From Caldilineaceae bacterium (GTDB taxonomy: Bacteria > Chloroflexota > Anaerolineae > Caldilineales > Caldilineaceae), in NCBI GenBank assembly GCA_020846635.1, contig JADLDO010000023.1, forward strand, positions 124,001 through 188,000: DNA of 64,000 bases. The letters are read 5' to 3'. A model generated the notes under the pieces. The model ran no database searches and was not told where the DNA came from. It was given only the letters and a program-made list of their open reading frames with translations. The translations under genes were made by a program, and so were the position numbers. Shown here piece by piece: positions 19,954 through 28,013 of this stretch; position 1 is the first letter of the stretch, and each line of letters begins with the position of its first letter.

Positions 19954-20985
19954 TTAGGCCGGTGTCGGCGCGTTTGCCGCGAGCAGCCCCTCGTCCTTTA
20001 GGTCTGTCCATAACTGCGCTGGGATCGGGTGGCGCAGCAGTTGCAGGTTTTTTCCCACCTGTTCGGGCCGGATCGCACCGGGGATGATGGCGGCGACCAG
20101 TGGGTGCGCCAGGGGGAACTGCATCGCCGCCGCGGCCAGCGGTGTGTCGTGGCGGCGGCAGACGGCTTCGATGCGGCGGGTCTTTTCGAGAATTTCCGGC
20201 GTGGCGGGTGCATAGTCATAGTATGCGCCTGCCACGGGCCCAGAGGCGAGGATGCCGGAGGCAAAGATCGCGCCGCCCACAATGCCAACGCCCGCTTCGG
20301 CACAGCGGGGTAGGTCTTCTTTCAACATATCCTGATCGAGCAGATTGTAGTACAGCGCGACGAGGAAAAAGTCGAGGTCAACCAAATCCAAAAAGCGCGG
20401 GATCATGCCCACTTCATTGATCCCCGCACCCACCCCTTTGATTGCGCCGCTGCTGCGTAGCTCCTCCAGGGCGCGCCAACCGCTGGTCGCCAACTGGGCA
20501 AGATAGGCTGTGACCAATGCTTCGGTCTTGTGGAACCTGAAATCCAGGTCGTGGATGAGCAGCAGGTCGATGGAGGGCAGGCTGAGCCGCTGCAAGCTGT
20601 CTTCATACGAGCGCATGATGCCATCGTAGCTGTAGTCATAGGCGAATTCGAAGGGCAGCGCGCCCACAAAAGACGAGGGTTTGCGATGTGGCGGCAGGGT
20701 TTTATCCTGTGTGCGAAAGACGCGCCCGACTTTGGTGGAGATCACAAATTCGGATCGCGGCTGCTGGCGCAGAAAATGGCCCATGCGGTGTTCGCTCTTG
20801 CCGTGACCGTAAAAGGGGGAGGTATCGAAATAGCGGATGCCGCCATCCCAGGCCGCCTGTAGAATCTGCTGGACTTGATCTTCTTTGAGAGCCTCGTTCA
20901 GGTCGCCGATCCCGGCGCTGCCGAAGCCCAGTTTTGTGACCACTGCGTCTGTTTCACCGAGTGTCCTGCGCTCAATCGCTTGCAT
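19954..20985 (-). CDS. Aldo/keto reductase (D-threo-aldose/L-fucose dehydrogenase-like)
   Basis: A 343-residue AKR from the ATG at 20985 (MQAIERRTLGETD), where family homology starts. An ATG at 21087 would add 34 non-homologous-looking residues. The catalytic tetrad is D54 and Y59 in DTSPFYGHG, K85 in STKVGR and H145 in LLLIHDLD. The DTSPFYG.G.SE form and the DLDF segment are typical of the D-threo-aldose/L-fucose dehydrogenase branch. That would oxidise L-fucose or a related sugar to its lactone with NAD(P). The rhamnose mutarotase and mannonate dehydratase homologues in this window fit a sugar-oxidation theme, though they are not in the same operon. Confidence 0.88.
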   Translation of the reverse strand: MQAIERRTLGETDAVVTKLGFGSAGIGDLNEALKEDQVQQILQAAWDGGIRYFDTSPFYGHGKSEHRMGHFLRQQPRSEFVISTKVGRVFRTQDKTLPPHRKPSSFVGALPFEFAYDYSYDGIMRSYEDSLQRLSLPSIDLLLIHDLDFRFHKTEALVTAYLAQLATSGWRALEELRSSGAIKGVGAGINEVGMIPRFLDLVDLDFFLVALYYNLLDQDMLKEDLPRCAEAGVGIVGGAIFASGILASGPVAGAYYDYAPATPEILEKTRRIEAVCRRHDTPLAAAAMQFPLAHPLVAAIIPGAIRPEQVGKNLQLLRHPIPAQLWTDLKDEGLLAANAPTPA

Positions 20986-21172
20986 AGTCAGCCCATTCTT
21001 TCCTTGTTTTGTGATCCGGTTCGCTGGAATAGCTGAAGAATAGTCGAGCAAGCGCGTCGCGTCAAGCAAGACCTTCTGCTCTGCCAACTCTTGCCCCTCT
21101 CTAACCCTCTATGCTACACTGACGTTTTCGGACTGCCAGGCCCATCAGCCACACCCATACCTCAACCGGACT

Positions 21173-24025
21173 ATGCCCACCTTCCTCACCCCCCAAGCCT
21201 TTGTCGCCAAATGGCGAGACACTACACTCAAAGAGCGCGCCGCTGCACAAGAGCATTTCATCGATCTTTGTCGCCTGGTCGGTCATCCAACGCCCGCCGA
21301 AGATGATCCCACGGGCGAACGCTTCACTTTTGAAGCCGGGGCCGACAAGCAGGGTGGCGGCCAGGGCTGGGCCGATGTGTGGAAGCGCAACTATTTTGCC
21401 TGGGAGTATAAGGGCAAACATGCCAACCTGGACAAAGCCTATCAACAGTTGCTGCAATATCGCGAATCGCTGCTGAACCCGCCGCTGTTGGTCGTCTGTG
21501 ACATCGACCGTATTCTGATCCACACCAACTTCACCAACACCGTCAAGCGTGTCGTTGAGATCGGCCTGGATGATCTGCTGACCGCGGAGGGCATGCGCGC
21601 CCTGCGCGCCATCTTCTATGAACCGGAAGCTTTCCGCGCGGCACAGACGACCGAGCAAGTTACCCAGGAGGCCGCGACCGAATTTGCGCGGCTTGCCGAA
21701 CATCTGCGTAAGTGGGGTCATGAGCCGGAACGCATTGCCCACTTTCTCATCCGCCTGCTCTTTTGCCTCTTTGCCGAAGATATTGAGCTGCTGCCCAACG
21801 GCCTGTTTACACGCCTGGTTGAAAAGGGCCGGCTGCAACCCGACGCCTTTAACCGCCAGTTGCGCCAGCTCTTTGGGGCGATGGCTGTGGGCGATTTCTT
21901 TGGCGAACACCTTGTCTCTCACTTTAACGGGGGGCTCTTTGACGATGATCGCACCGTTGAGCTGGATCGGGACGGGCTGGGCATCCTCCATCGCGTGGCA
22001 TCGCTCGACTGGTCCAGCATTGAACCGTCGATCCTGGGGACGCTTTTTGAACGCAGTTTGGACCCGGCCAAGCGTTCGCAACTGGGCGCGCATTACACCA
22101 GCCGCGAAGATATTCTGCTGTTGATCGAGCCTGTGCTGATGGCCCCGCTGCGCCGTGAGTGGGAAGGAGTGCAAGCCAAAGCCACCGACCTGGCACAGCG
22201 GCGCGACGAGACAAGCGACGCAGGCACACGCACGCGCCGCCACAACGAATTGCGCGCGCTGATCCAGCGCTTCTTTGACCAGATCGCGGCCACGCGTGTG
22301 CTTGACCCGGCCTGCGGCAGCGGCAACTTTCTCTATGTCGCCTTGCGCCAGATGCTCGACCTGGAGAAAGAGGTTTCGCAATTTGCCAGCACGGTCGGCC
22401 TGCCTGGTCTTTTTCCCCAAAGCAGCCCGGCGCAGCTCTATGGTATTGAACTCAACGAGTATGCCCATGAACTGGCCCAGGCGACGGTCTGGATCGGCTA
22501 TATCCAATGGCTGCATGAAAATGGCTATGGCGTGCCCAGCGAGCCGATCCTGAAGCGGCTGGACAACATCAGGCAGATGGATGCGATCCTCGCCTTCGAC
22601 GCCGAGGGCAAGCCGTTTGAACCCGAATGGCCGGAGGCTGAGGTGATTGTGGGGAATCCGCCGTTCTTGGGTGACAAACTCATGAAGTCTAGGCTCGATA
22701 TAAACTATGTTGAGAGTCTAAGAACACGCTATTCTGGCCGTGTCCCCGGTGGTGCCGATTTGGTTACTTACTGGTTTGAGCGGGCGCGAGAGTTGATCGA
22801 ACTTGGCAAGATTAAGCGTGTTGGGCTATTAGCAACACAAGCTATTCGCGGCGGTGCTAACCGTGTTGTCCTAGACAACGTTGCCAAGACAGGAAGAATT
22901 TTTTGGGCAATATCAGACCGAAACTGGATTCTTAACGGAGCCACCGTGCATGTGTCGATGGTTGGATTTGACGACGGAAAGAGCGATGTATCCTTCGAGC
23001 TAGATGGACAGGCAGTTGAAAAGATTAACCCTGACCTAACTTCCGAAGCCGACACAACTTTGGCACAGGCATTACTCGAAAACGAGAATTTGGCGTTCAT
23101 TGGAACACAGAAGGGCGGCAAGTTTGATATTATCCCTGAACTGGCTCAGGCGATGCTGCGTTCTGCGGGAAATCCAAATGGTCGTCCAAATAGTGACGTA
23201 ATTAAGCCCTGGTTCAATGGTATTGATATAACTCAGCGTCCGCGGGGTATGTTCATAATAGATTTTGGTGTTGATAGGGCACTTGATACCGCCGCCGAAT
23301 ATATGACCCCATTTGAGTATGTCAAAGAGGCTGTTAAGCCTCAAAAGGAAGAGACAAACTCGGAGCCGAGAGCTACTGCACGGTGGTGGCTACATCAACG
23401 CTCACGCCCAGAAATGCGAGCAGCTTTGCAGGGCCTTAGCCGGTATATTGCTACTCCCAGGGTGGCTAAACATAGAGTATTTGTCTGGAAAGATGTGAGC
23501 CACCTTGCCGATAGTCAGGTAGTCGTCATTGCCAGTCAGAGCGATTACCTCTTTGGGGTACTCCATTCTCGAATACATGAAGTCTGGGCGCGAAAGACAG
23601 GGACACAGCTAAGAGAGGCGGAAAGCGGCTTCCGTTATTCTCAAACGATGACCTTCGAAACCTTCCCCTTCCCCTGGCCCCCAGGCCAAGAGCCGACCGG
23701 CGATGCGCGCGTCGAGGCCATTGCCGAGGCGGCGCAAGAACTGGTCGCCAAGCGCGATGCGTGGCTGAACCCACCCGGCATGAGCGATGCCGAATTGAAA
23801 AAGCGCACGCTCACCAACCTCTACAACCTGCGCCCCACCTGGCTTGACCTGGCGCACAAGAAGCTGGACAAGGCTGTGTTCGATGCCTATGGCTGGCCGC
23901 ACGATTTGAGCGATGAGGAAATCCTGGCGCGCCTGCTGGCGTTGAATCTGGCGCGGGCGGGCATGGCGGGAGAGGGAGAGAAGGCGCACGCAGAGCCGCA
24001 GAGTACGCAGAGTAGGAGAGAATAG
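21173..24025 (+). CDS. MmeI-like type IIL restriction-modification enzyme
   Basis: A 950-residue single-chain restriction endonuclease and adenine methyltransferase. The nuclease site D68-x9-E78-x-K80 (ADVWKRNYFAWEYKGK) matches MmeI in sequence and position. A helical spacer follows. The methyltransferase has motif I DPACGSGNFLY (D378) and motif IV NPPF (N495), i.e. N6-adenine type. The target-recognition domain lies about residues 600-820 and a C-terminal helical part follows. Such enzymes cut about 20 bases from the site and protect host DNA by hemimethylation, with no separate subunits. DNA from about 22675 to 23640 is visibly AT-richer than the flanks, and the last 13 codons are made of a dispersed repeat. 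No frameshift is seen, so it is probably active. Confidence 0.92.
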   Translation: MPTFLTPQAFVAKWRDTTLKERAAAQEHFIDLCRLVGHPTPAEDDPTGERFTFEAGADKQGGGQGWADVWKRNYFAWEYKGKHANLDKAYQQLLQYRESLLNPPLLVVCDIDRILIHTNFTNTVKRVVEIGLDDLLTAEGMRALRAIFYEPEAFRAAQTTEQVTQEAATEFARLAEHLRKWGHEPERIAHFLIRLLFCLFAEDIELLPNGLFTRLVEKGRLQPDAFNRQLRQLFGAMAVGDFFGEHLVSHFNGGLFDDDRTVELDRDGLGILHRVASLDWSSIEPSILGTLFERSLDPAKRSQLGAHYTSREDILLLIEPVLMAPLRREWEGVQAKATDLAQRRDETSDAGTRTRRHNELRALIQRFFDQIAATRVLDPACGSGNFLYVALRQMLDLEKEVSQFASTVGLPGLFPQSSPAQLYGIELNEYAHELAQATVWIGYIQWLHENGYGVPSEPILKRLDNIRQMDAILAFDAEGKPFEPEWPEAEVIVGNPPFLGDKLMKSRLDINYVESLRTRYSGRVPGGADLVTYWFERARELIELGKIKRVGLLATQAIRGGANRVVLDNVAKTGRIFWAISDRNWILNGATVHVSMVGFDDGKSDVSFELDGQAVEKINPDLTSEADTTLAQALLENENLAFIGTQKGGKFDIIPELAQAMLRSAGNPNGRPNSDVIKPWFNGIDITQRPRGMFIIDFGVDRALDTAAEYMTPFEYVKEAVKPQKEETNSEPRATARWWLHQRSRPEMRAALQGLSRYIATPRVAKHRVFVWKDVSHLADSQVVVIASQSDYLFGVLHSRIHEVWARKTGTQLREAESGFRYSQTMTFETFPFPWPPGQEPTGDARVEAIAEAAQELVAKRDAWLNPPGMSDAELKKRTLTNLYNLRPTWLDLAHKKLDKAVFDAYGWPHDLSDEEILARLLALNLARAGMAGEGEKAHAEPQSTQSRRE

Positions 24026-24055
24026 CTCGCGCAGAGACGCAGCGTCGCGGAGATG
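23984..24055. repeat. Dispersed 'cgcagagacgcagag' repeat, two copies, one inside the MmeI-like C-terminus
   Basis: Copy A (23984-24020) reads gcgcacgcagagccgcagag and on through tacgcagagtaggagag. Copy B (24026-24055) reads ctcgcgcagagacgcagcg and on. Copy A encodes the terminal AHAEPQSTQSRRE of the restriction enzyme. A third copy is at 15566. Confidence 0.65.
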
Positions 24056-24157
24056 AGCGAGAAAGAGGCTAGTCGTCACGATACAAACTTTACTTTACAA
24101 TGCAGGGCGTCTCTAGGCGAGAGAATTTCTGCATACCCAAACGAAGGAGCAAGACTC

Positions 24158-24988
24158 ATGGCGGAAACGCCTGAAGAAAAGGATGCCGTCACACCGGCAG
24201 CAGACCAAGAAGTTGTAGACGTGCAATCTGCGACCCCAACAGCCACCGAAGCCGATCAGGCAGCAGCCAAAGCAGCACACCCCAAAGCAGTTCGACAGCT
24301 CACCGAGGAGGAGATGACGCGGGTGATGGTGATCGGCGCGCATCCCGATGACCCGGAGTTTGGGGCAGGCGGGACGATTGCCAAGCTGGCGGCACAGGGC
24401 AAAGAGATCATTTATGTCCTGGCGACCAGTGGCGACAAGGGCAGCCATGACCCCCTGGTGCGCCCTGGACAACTGGCAACGCGCCGCGAGCAGGAGCAGC
24501 GCAACGCGGCCGCGGTGCTGGGGGTGAAGGATGTGATCTATCTGCGCTATCCCGATGGCATCTTGGAGAATACGCTGGCGCTGCGCGCGCGGCTGGCCCA
24601 TCTCATCCGTCAGCACAAGCCGCACATCCTCTTTGCCATTGACCCGTGGCGACATTATCAGCTTGCGCCCGACCATCGCGCCGCCGGCTATGCTGCGCTC
24701 GATGCCCTCTGGGCCGCGCGTGAATGGCACATCTTTGCCGAACAGCTTTATGGTGACGAAGAACCGTGGCGCGTGAGCCAGGCCTATCTCTATTGGACAG
24801 ACAACGCCGACCACTTTGAAGACATCAGCGATACGATTGACAAGAAGGTCGCCGCGCTTGCCTGCCATGCCACCCAGGTCGGCACCGATACCGAGCGGCT
24901 AGAGACGCGGATGCGCGAACGGGGCAAGGCCGAGGGCGAAGCGGTGGGCATGGCCTATGCCGAAGGCTTCAAGCTCATCAAGTTCTAG
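24158..24988 (+). CDS. PIG-L family deacetylase
   Basis: A 276-residue member of the LmbE/PIG-L zinc deacetylases, which remove N-acetyl groups from GlcNAc-type substrates (MshB, BshB and others). The metal motif is H62-P-D64-D65 in GAHPDDPEFG. GDKGSHD, and the substrate-side FAIDPWRHYQLAPDH with a His pair near residue 170, are also family features. The first ~50 residues are a low-complexity Ala/Glu/Gln-rich tail of unknown use. The ATG at 24158 is chosen for AAGGAG 9 bases upstream; the longer frame from 24053 runs back into the repeat. A sulfatase follows 61 bases later. Confidence 0.9.
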   Translation: MAETPEEKDAVTPAADQEVVDVQSATPTATEADQAAAKAAHPKAVRQLTEEEMTRVMVIGAHPDDPEFGAGGTIAKLAAQGKEIIYVLATSGDKGSHDPLVRPGQLATRREQEQRNAAAVLGVKDVIYLRYPDGILENTLALRARLAHLIRQHKPHILFAIDPWRHYQLAPDHRAAGYAALDALWAAREWHIFAEQLYGDEEPWRVSQAYLYWTDNADHFEDISDTIDKKVAALACHATQVGTDTERLETRMRERGKAEGEAVGMAYAEGFKLIKF

Positions 24989-25049
24989 CCGCCACAGCAG
25001 ACTACTACAGCAGCGCGCGTCCGGCGCTTTCAGCAGAAGGGCTACAAAG

Positions 25050-26513
25050 ATGGATCGCCCCAATATCCTGGTGATCATGACTGACCAGCAGAAGGCCACC
25101 GCCAGCCATCTCTATGGCAATCCCACCTGTGAAACGCCCAATCTGGCGGCGCTGGCACAACAGGGGGTACGCTATCAGCATGCCTTCACCCCACACCCCC
25201 TGTGTATGCCGGCGCGCGTCTCCTTTTGGTCAGGTCAATATCCCCACAGCCACGGCTCGCGCCGTAACGAAACGCCCATGCGCGCTGGTGTTGAACACGC
25301 AGCCAAACTATGGCACGAAGCGGGCTATCATCTGGGCCTGATCGGCAAGAACCACTGTTTTGATCGCGCCGAGGACTTGGCGCTCTTTGAAACCTGGTGT
25401 GAGATCTCCCACGGCGGCTTACCCACCCAATCCGAGCCGCGCGGCATGGCCTGGTTTCGCCCGCGCCAGGGCATTGACGCCGCGCATGAAGCCCGCCGCA
25501 CCCTCGTCGCACAAAACCCGCGCTTTGGCTACGCCGTGACAGACTATCCGTTGGAGGATTATTCAACCGGGCTGGTGACAGGGCAGACAGTGCGCTTTTT
25601 AGAGCAGCATCGGGATGAACCCTTTGCGCTTTGGGTTTCCTATCCCGATCCCCATGAGCCGTGGGTCGTGCCGCGCGCCTATGCGGATCTCTTTCCGCCG
25701 GAGCAAATCGAACTGCCTCCGTGGCGTCAGGACGAGTTTGATGATGGCACCGCGCCGGAGCGTAACCAAATTCTCTACCGCATGTTGGGCGTGCGTGAAG
25801 ACAGCCCTGAAGACATGCGCCGCTTGATGGGTGTCTACTATGGAATGATCCGCTTCATTGACGATGGCGTGGGTGAGATTATGGCGGCGTTGGCCGCGCT
25901 GGGGCTGGCCGAAAAGACCATTGTCGTCTTTTGTTCCGACCACGGTGACTTTATGGGGGAACACGCGATGCAATGTAAAGGAGGCGTTTTTTATGACTGC
26001 CTGACGCGCGTTCCACTGATCATCGCTTGGCCCGGCACGCTCCCCGCGGATCAGGTGGATGAAAGCATGGTCAATCTCATTGACGTTATGCCCACGCTGC
26101 TGCAATTGCAGGGTCTACCCATCCCGCGTGCTATGCAGGGCCAACCGCTGCCCACCGTCACGGCGGCTGCACCGCGCGACGCTGCGTTCTCCGAATATGG
26201 CGCGGGTGGGCCACCGTTCAGGATGGAGGATTTAGAGCAAATGCCCTCTCCCTTTGGGCGTGCGAGCCTGATCGCCTCGCTGCGTGCGCGCGAGGCCGAG
26301 GGTCGCCGTAAGATGGTGCGAACCCGCGAGTGGAAATATGTGCATGATCCAATGGGTGATCGAGATGAGTTGTATGATCTAACCGCAGACCCGTGGGAAT
26401 TGACCAATGTAGTCGATGAAGCCGCCAATGCTGCTGCGTTGGCGGCAATGCGCCTGCGTCTCGCCGACTGGTCAATCAATACCGAAGATGCTGTACCCGT
26501 ACCTCTGCCATGA
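25050..26513 (+). CDS. Sulfatase (formylglycine type)
   Basis: A 487-residue arylsulfatase-family hydrolase that removes sulfate esters. The metal-binding start is MDRPNILVIMTDQQ (D12). The sulfatase signature is C52-M-P-A-R56, where C52 would be converted to formylglycine. A later metal site is CSDHGDFMGEH, and a final LYDLTADPWELTN is typical of the C-terminal subdomain. No signal peptide is visible, so it may act in the cytoplasm on imported fragments. The ATG at 25050 is at the family start with AGAAGG upstream. A formylglycine-generating enzyme is not in this window. The PIG-L deacetylase before it suggests an amino-sugar substrate (inference). Confidence 0.93.
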   Translation: MDRPNILVIMTDQQKATASHLYGNPTCETPNLAALAQQGVRYQHAFTPHPLCMPARVSFWSGQYPHSHGSRRNETPMRAGVEHAAKLWHEAGYHLGLIGKNHCFDRAEDLALFETWCEISHGGLPTQSEPRGMAWFRPRQGIDAAHEARRTLVAQNPRFGYAVTDYPLEDYSTGLVTGQTVRFLEQHRDEPFALWVSYPDPHEPWVVPRAYADLFPPEQIELPPWRQDEFDDGTAPERNQILYRMLGVREDSPEDMRRLMGVYYGMIRFIDDGVGEIMAALAALGLAEKTIVVFCSDHGDFMGEHAMQCKGGVFYDCLTRVPLIIAWPGTLPADQVDESMVNLIDVMPTLLQLQGLPIPRAMQGQPLPTVTAAAPRDAAFSEYGAGGPPFRMEDLEQMPSPFGRASLIASLRAREAEGRRKMVRTREWKYVHDPMGDRDELYDLTADPWELTNVVDEAANAAALAAMRLRLADWSINTEDAVPVPLP

Positions 26514-26592
26514 CCCGCATCTGCGCCTGCACAGCATCCTAAGTCCTGAGTATCGTCTTATCCTCTTCGCATGGGGCAATGGATGACGCAAT

Positions 26593-26934
26593 TCAGGGTG
26601 CAAAAAAGACTTCTTCCATGCGCGCCCACCATTCCCCTTCCTTGCGGTTGGGAACCGGCTCTTGGCAGGGGTTGGTGTGTGTCCACCACTCCTGCGTCAC
26701 CGGGTCGGCAGCCATTTTTTGCATGTCCGCAGCGAAATCGTCGCCCCAGTATTCATAATGGCTGAATAGATAGCCGTCGTGATAATAGATGACGTAGTTG
26801 CGGATGTTGCAAGCGGCGATGGTCGCCAGCACTTGCGGCCACGGGTCGGCATGGAGCGCCTTATATTCAGCCAACTTTTCAGGCTTGACTTTGATAACCG
26901 AGCCGTAGCGTTGTGGTGAGCGTTGCGGTGGCAT
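26593..26934 (-). CDS. rhaM: L-rhamnose mutarotase family protein
   Basis: A 113-residue protein of the RhaM/YiiL ferredoxin-like fold, which interconverts the alpha and beta anomers of L-rhamnose. Landmarks: KPEKLAEYKALHADPWPQV near the N-terminus, the NYVIYYHDG strand, LFSHYEYWG, and the end EWWARMEEVFF. The ATG at 26934 (MPPQRSP) has AAAGGAG 6 bases upstream and is preferred to the ATG at 27006. It is separated by a strong hairpin from the gene upstream, so it probably has its own promoter in the gap or is weakly read through. Related sugars such as fucose are possible. Confidence 0.88.
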   Translation of the reverse strand: MPPQRSPQRYGSVIKVKPEKLAEYKALHADPWPQVLATIAACNIRNYVIYYHDGYLFSHYEYWGDDFAADMQKMAADPVTQEWWTHTNPCQEPVPNRKEGEWWARMEEVFFAP

Positions 26935-27030
26935 GGATTCTCCTTTGGTGGGGTTCACTGGTATGCCCGTCATTGTAGCACCGGCGTGGACGGGTTCGCA
27001 ATCCAAAGGATGCCAGGGGCCATAAACGCG

Positions 27031-27068
27031 CTGCGGGGGCGACTCCCATATGGGAATCGCCCCCGCAG
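27031..27068 (-). terminator. Near-perfect long palindrome downstream of the YceI gene
   Basis: CTGCGGGGGCGA pairs with TCGCCCCCGCAG (12 bp), and the interior contains CCCATATGGG, so almost the whole 38 bases fold on themselves. It lies 62 bases past the YceI stop on the minus strand. Its sequence is unrelated to the CCCTCCCG palindrome family. Confidence 0.65.
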
Positions 27069-27129
27069 TTTACACAGAGAAGTAAGTAGAAACCTCAGGT
27101 AAAAACCTTAAACAGAAACCTATACAAGC

Positions 27130-27687
27130 TTAGGCGTTGGCAGCAGCAGCGGCTTCCGGCTCGGCAGCCTTGTTGAGCTCAAGCTCGATGGAGATGTGTA
27201 CATCATCACTGACCAACACGCCGCCGCCTTCCAGGGCGCTGTTCCAGGTGAGGCCCCACTCCTTACGGCTGATGGTCGTTTCAGCGCTAAAGCCGGCGGC
27301 CAGGAATGGGCCGAAGGGGCTCTTGTGCTGGCCCGAATAGGTGGTGTCGAGCGTCACTTCTTTGGTAACGCCGCGAATGGTCAGGTCGCCAACGATCTTG
27401 CCTGTGTTGTTGCCGGTCTTTTCCACCCGCTTGCTCTTGAAGGTGATGTATGGGTGATTCGGCGCATCAAAGAAGTCGGGTGAGCGCAGATGGGCATCGC
27501 GATCCGGCTGGCGGGTGTTGATGCTGGCTGCGTCAATCTGGACATCAACCGTACTCTTCTCTGGATTTTGCTCGTCGAAGTGAATCTCGCCACTGAACTT
27601 CTCAAAACTACCTCGTGCCCAACTGACCATCATGTGGCGAACCTTAAATTGAATTTCGGAATGGGCGCTATCGATTTGCCAAGACAT
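27130..27687 (-). CDS. YceI-family lipocalin-like protein
   Basis: A 185-residue YceI protein, a lipocalin-like beta barrel that binds isoprenoid or polyprenyl-type lipids. The family pattern is complete: WQIDSAHSEIQFKVRHMMVSWARGSFEKFSGEI at the start, then D..S..V....ASI.T....RD.HLRS.DFFD...P.ITFKS, GDLTIRGVTKEVTLD, and EWGLTWN near the end. There is no signal peptide, so unlike many relatives it is predicted to be cytoplasmic. An Ala/Glu-rich tail closes the protein. The ATG has GAGGAG 8-13 bases upstream. It is a single-gene unit. Confidence 0.93.
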   Translation of the reverse strand: MSWQIDSAHSEIQFKVRHMMVSWARGSFEKFSGEIHFDEQNPEKSTVDVQIDAASINTRQPDRDAHLRSPDFFDAPNHPYITFKSKRVEKTGNNTGKIVGDLTIRGVTKEVTLDTTYSGQHKSPFGPFLAAGFSAETTISRKEWGLTWNSALEGGGVLVSDDVHISIELELNKAAEPEAAAAANA

Positions 27688-28013
27688 TGTTTCTTTCTCC
27701 TCTTGTCTGAAACTTACTTGTTAGATTCTGGTTGGCCTTGCAGCAGCCTTCCTACTGCTTGGCTTTGTTCTTGGCCTCATCATACCCTGGGGGCGTCACA
27801 CAGTTGTCAGCATCGGCGTGACAGGCGCGTCAACATTTGCGTCAACACGCGAGCAAGCCTTTGCGAAGTAACTCAAGTGGCTACCTAACACGTTCGCGTA
27901 CAATGTCATTCCGTAGGAATCTCTCTGCAACTTGGATTCACTAAGAACACCCTCCCGGAAGCTTCTGAACTTCCGGGAGGGTTAAAGGCACGATATTTCT
28001 ATGGGCCGGAGGG
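27688..28013. other. Intergenic gap between two minus-strand units
   Basis: About 325 bases with no credible gene. It holds the upstream region of the YceI gene and, at 27949-27982, the terminator of the large regulator. A short direct repetition of 'gcgtcaacat/gcgtcaacac' occurs at 27827-27848. Confidence 0.5.
27949..27982 (-). terminator. Palindromic terminator after the BTAD-AAA regulator
   Basis: A 13-bp stem ACCCTCCCGGAAG / CTTCCGGGAGGGT with loop cttctgaa. It differs from the 19830 palindrome mainly by one base that opens the inner stem. It lies 32 bases after the regulator stop. Confidence 0.65.

Noticed and set aside
21101..22516. 471-codon minus-strand open frame
   Set aside because: Antisense to the MmeI-like gene, which has a complete set of motifs.
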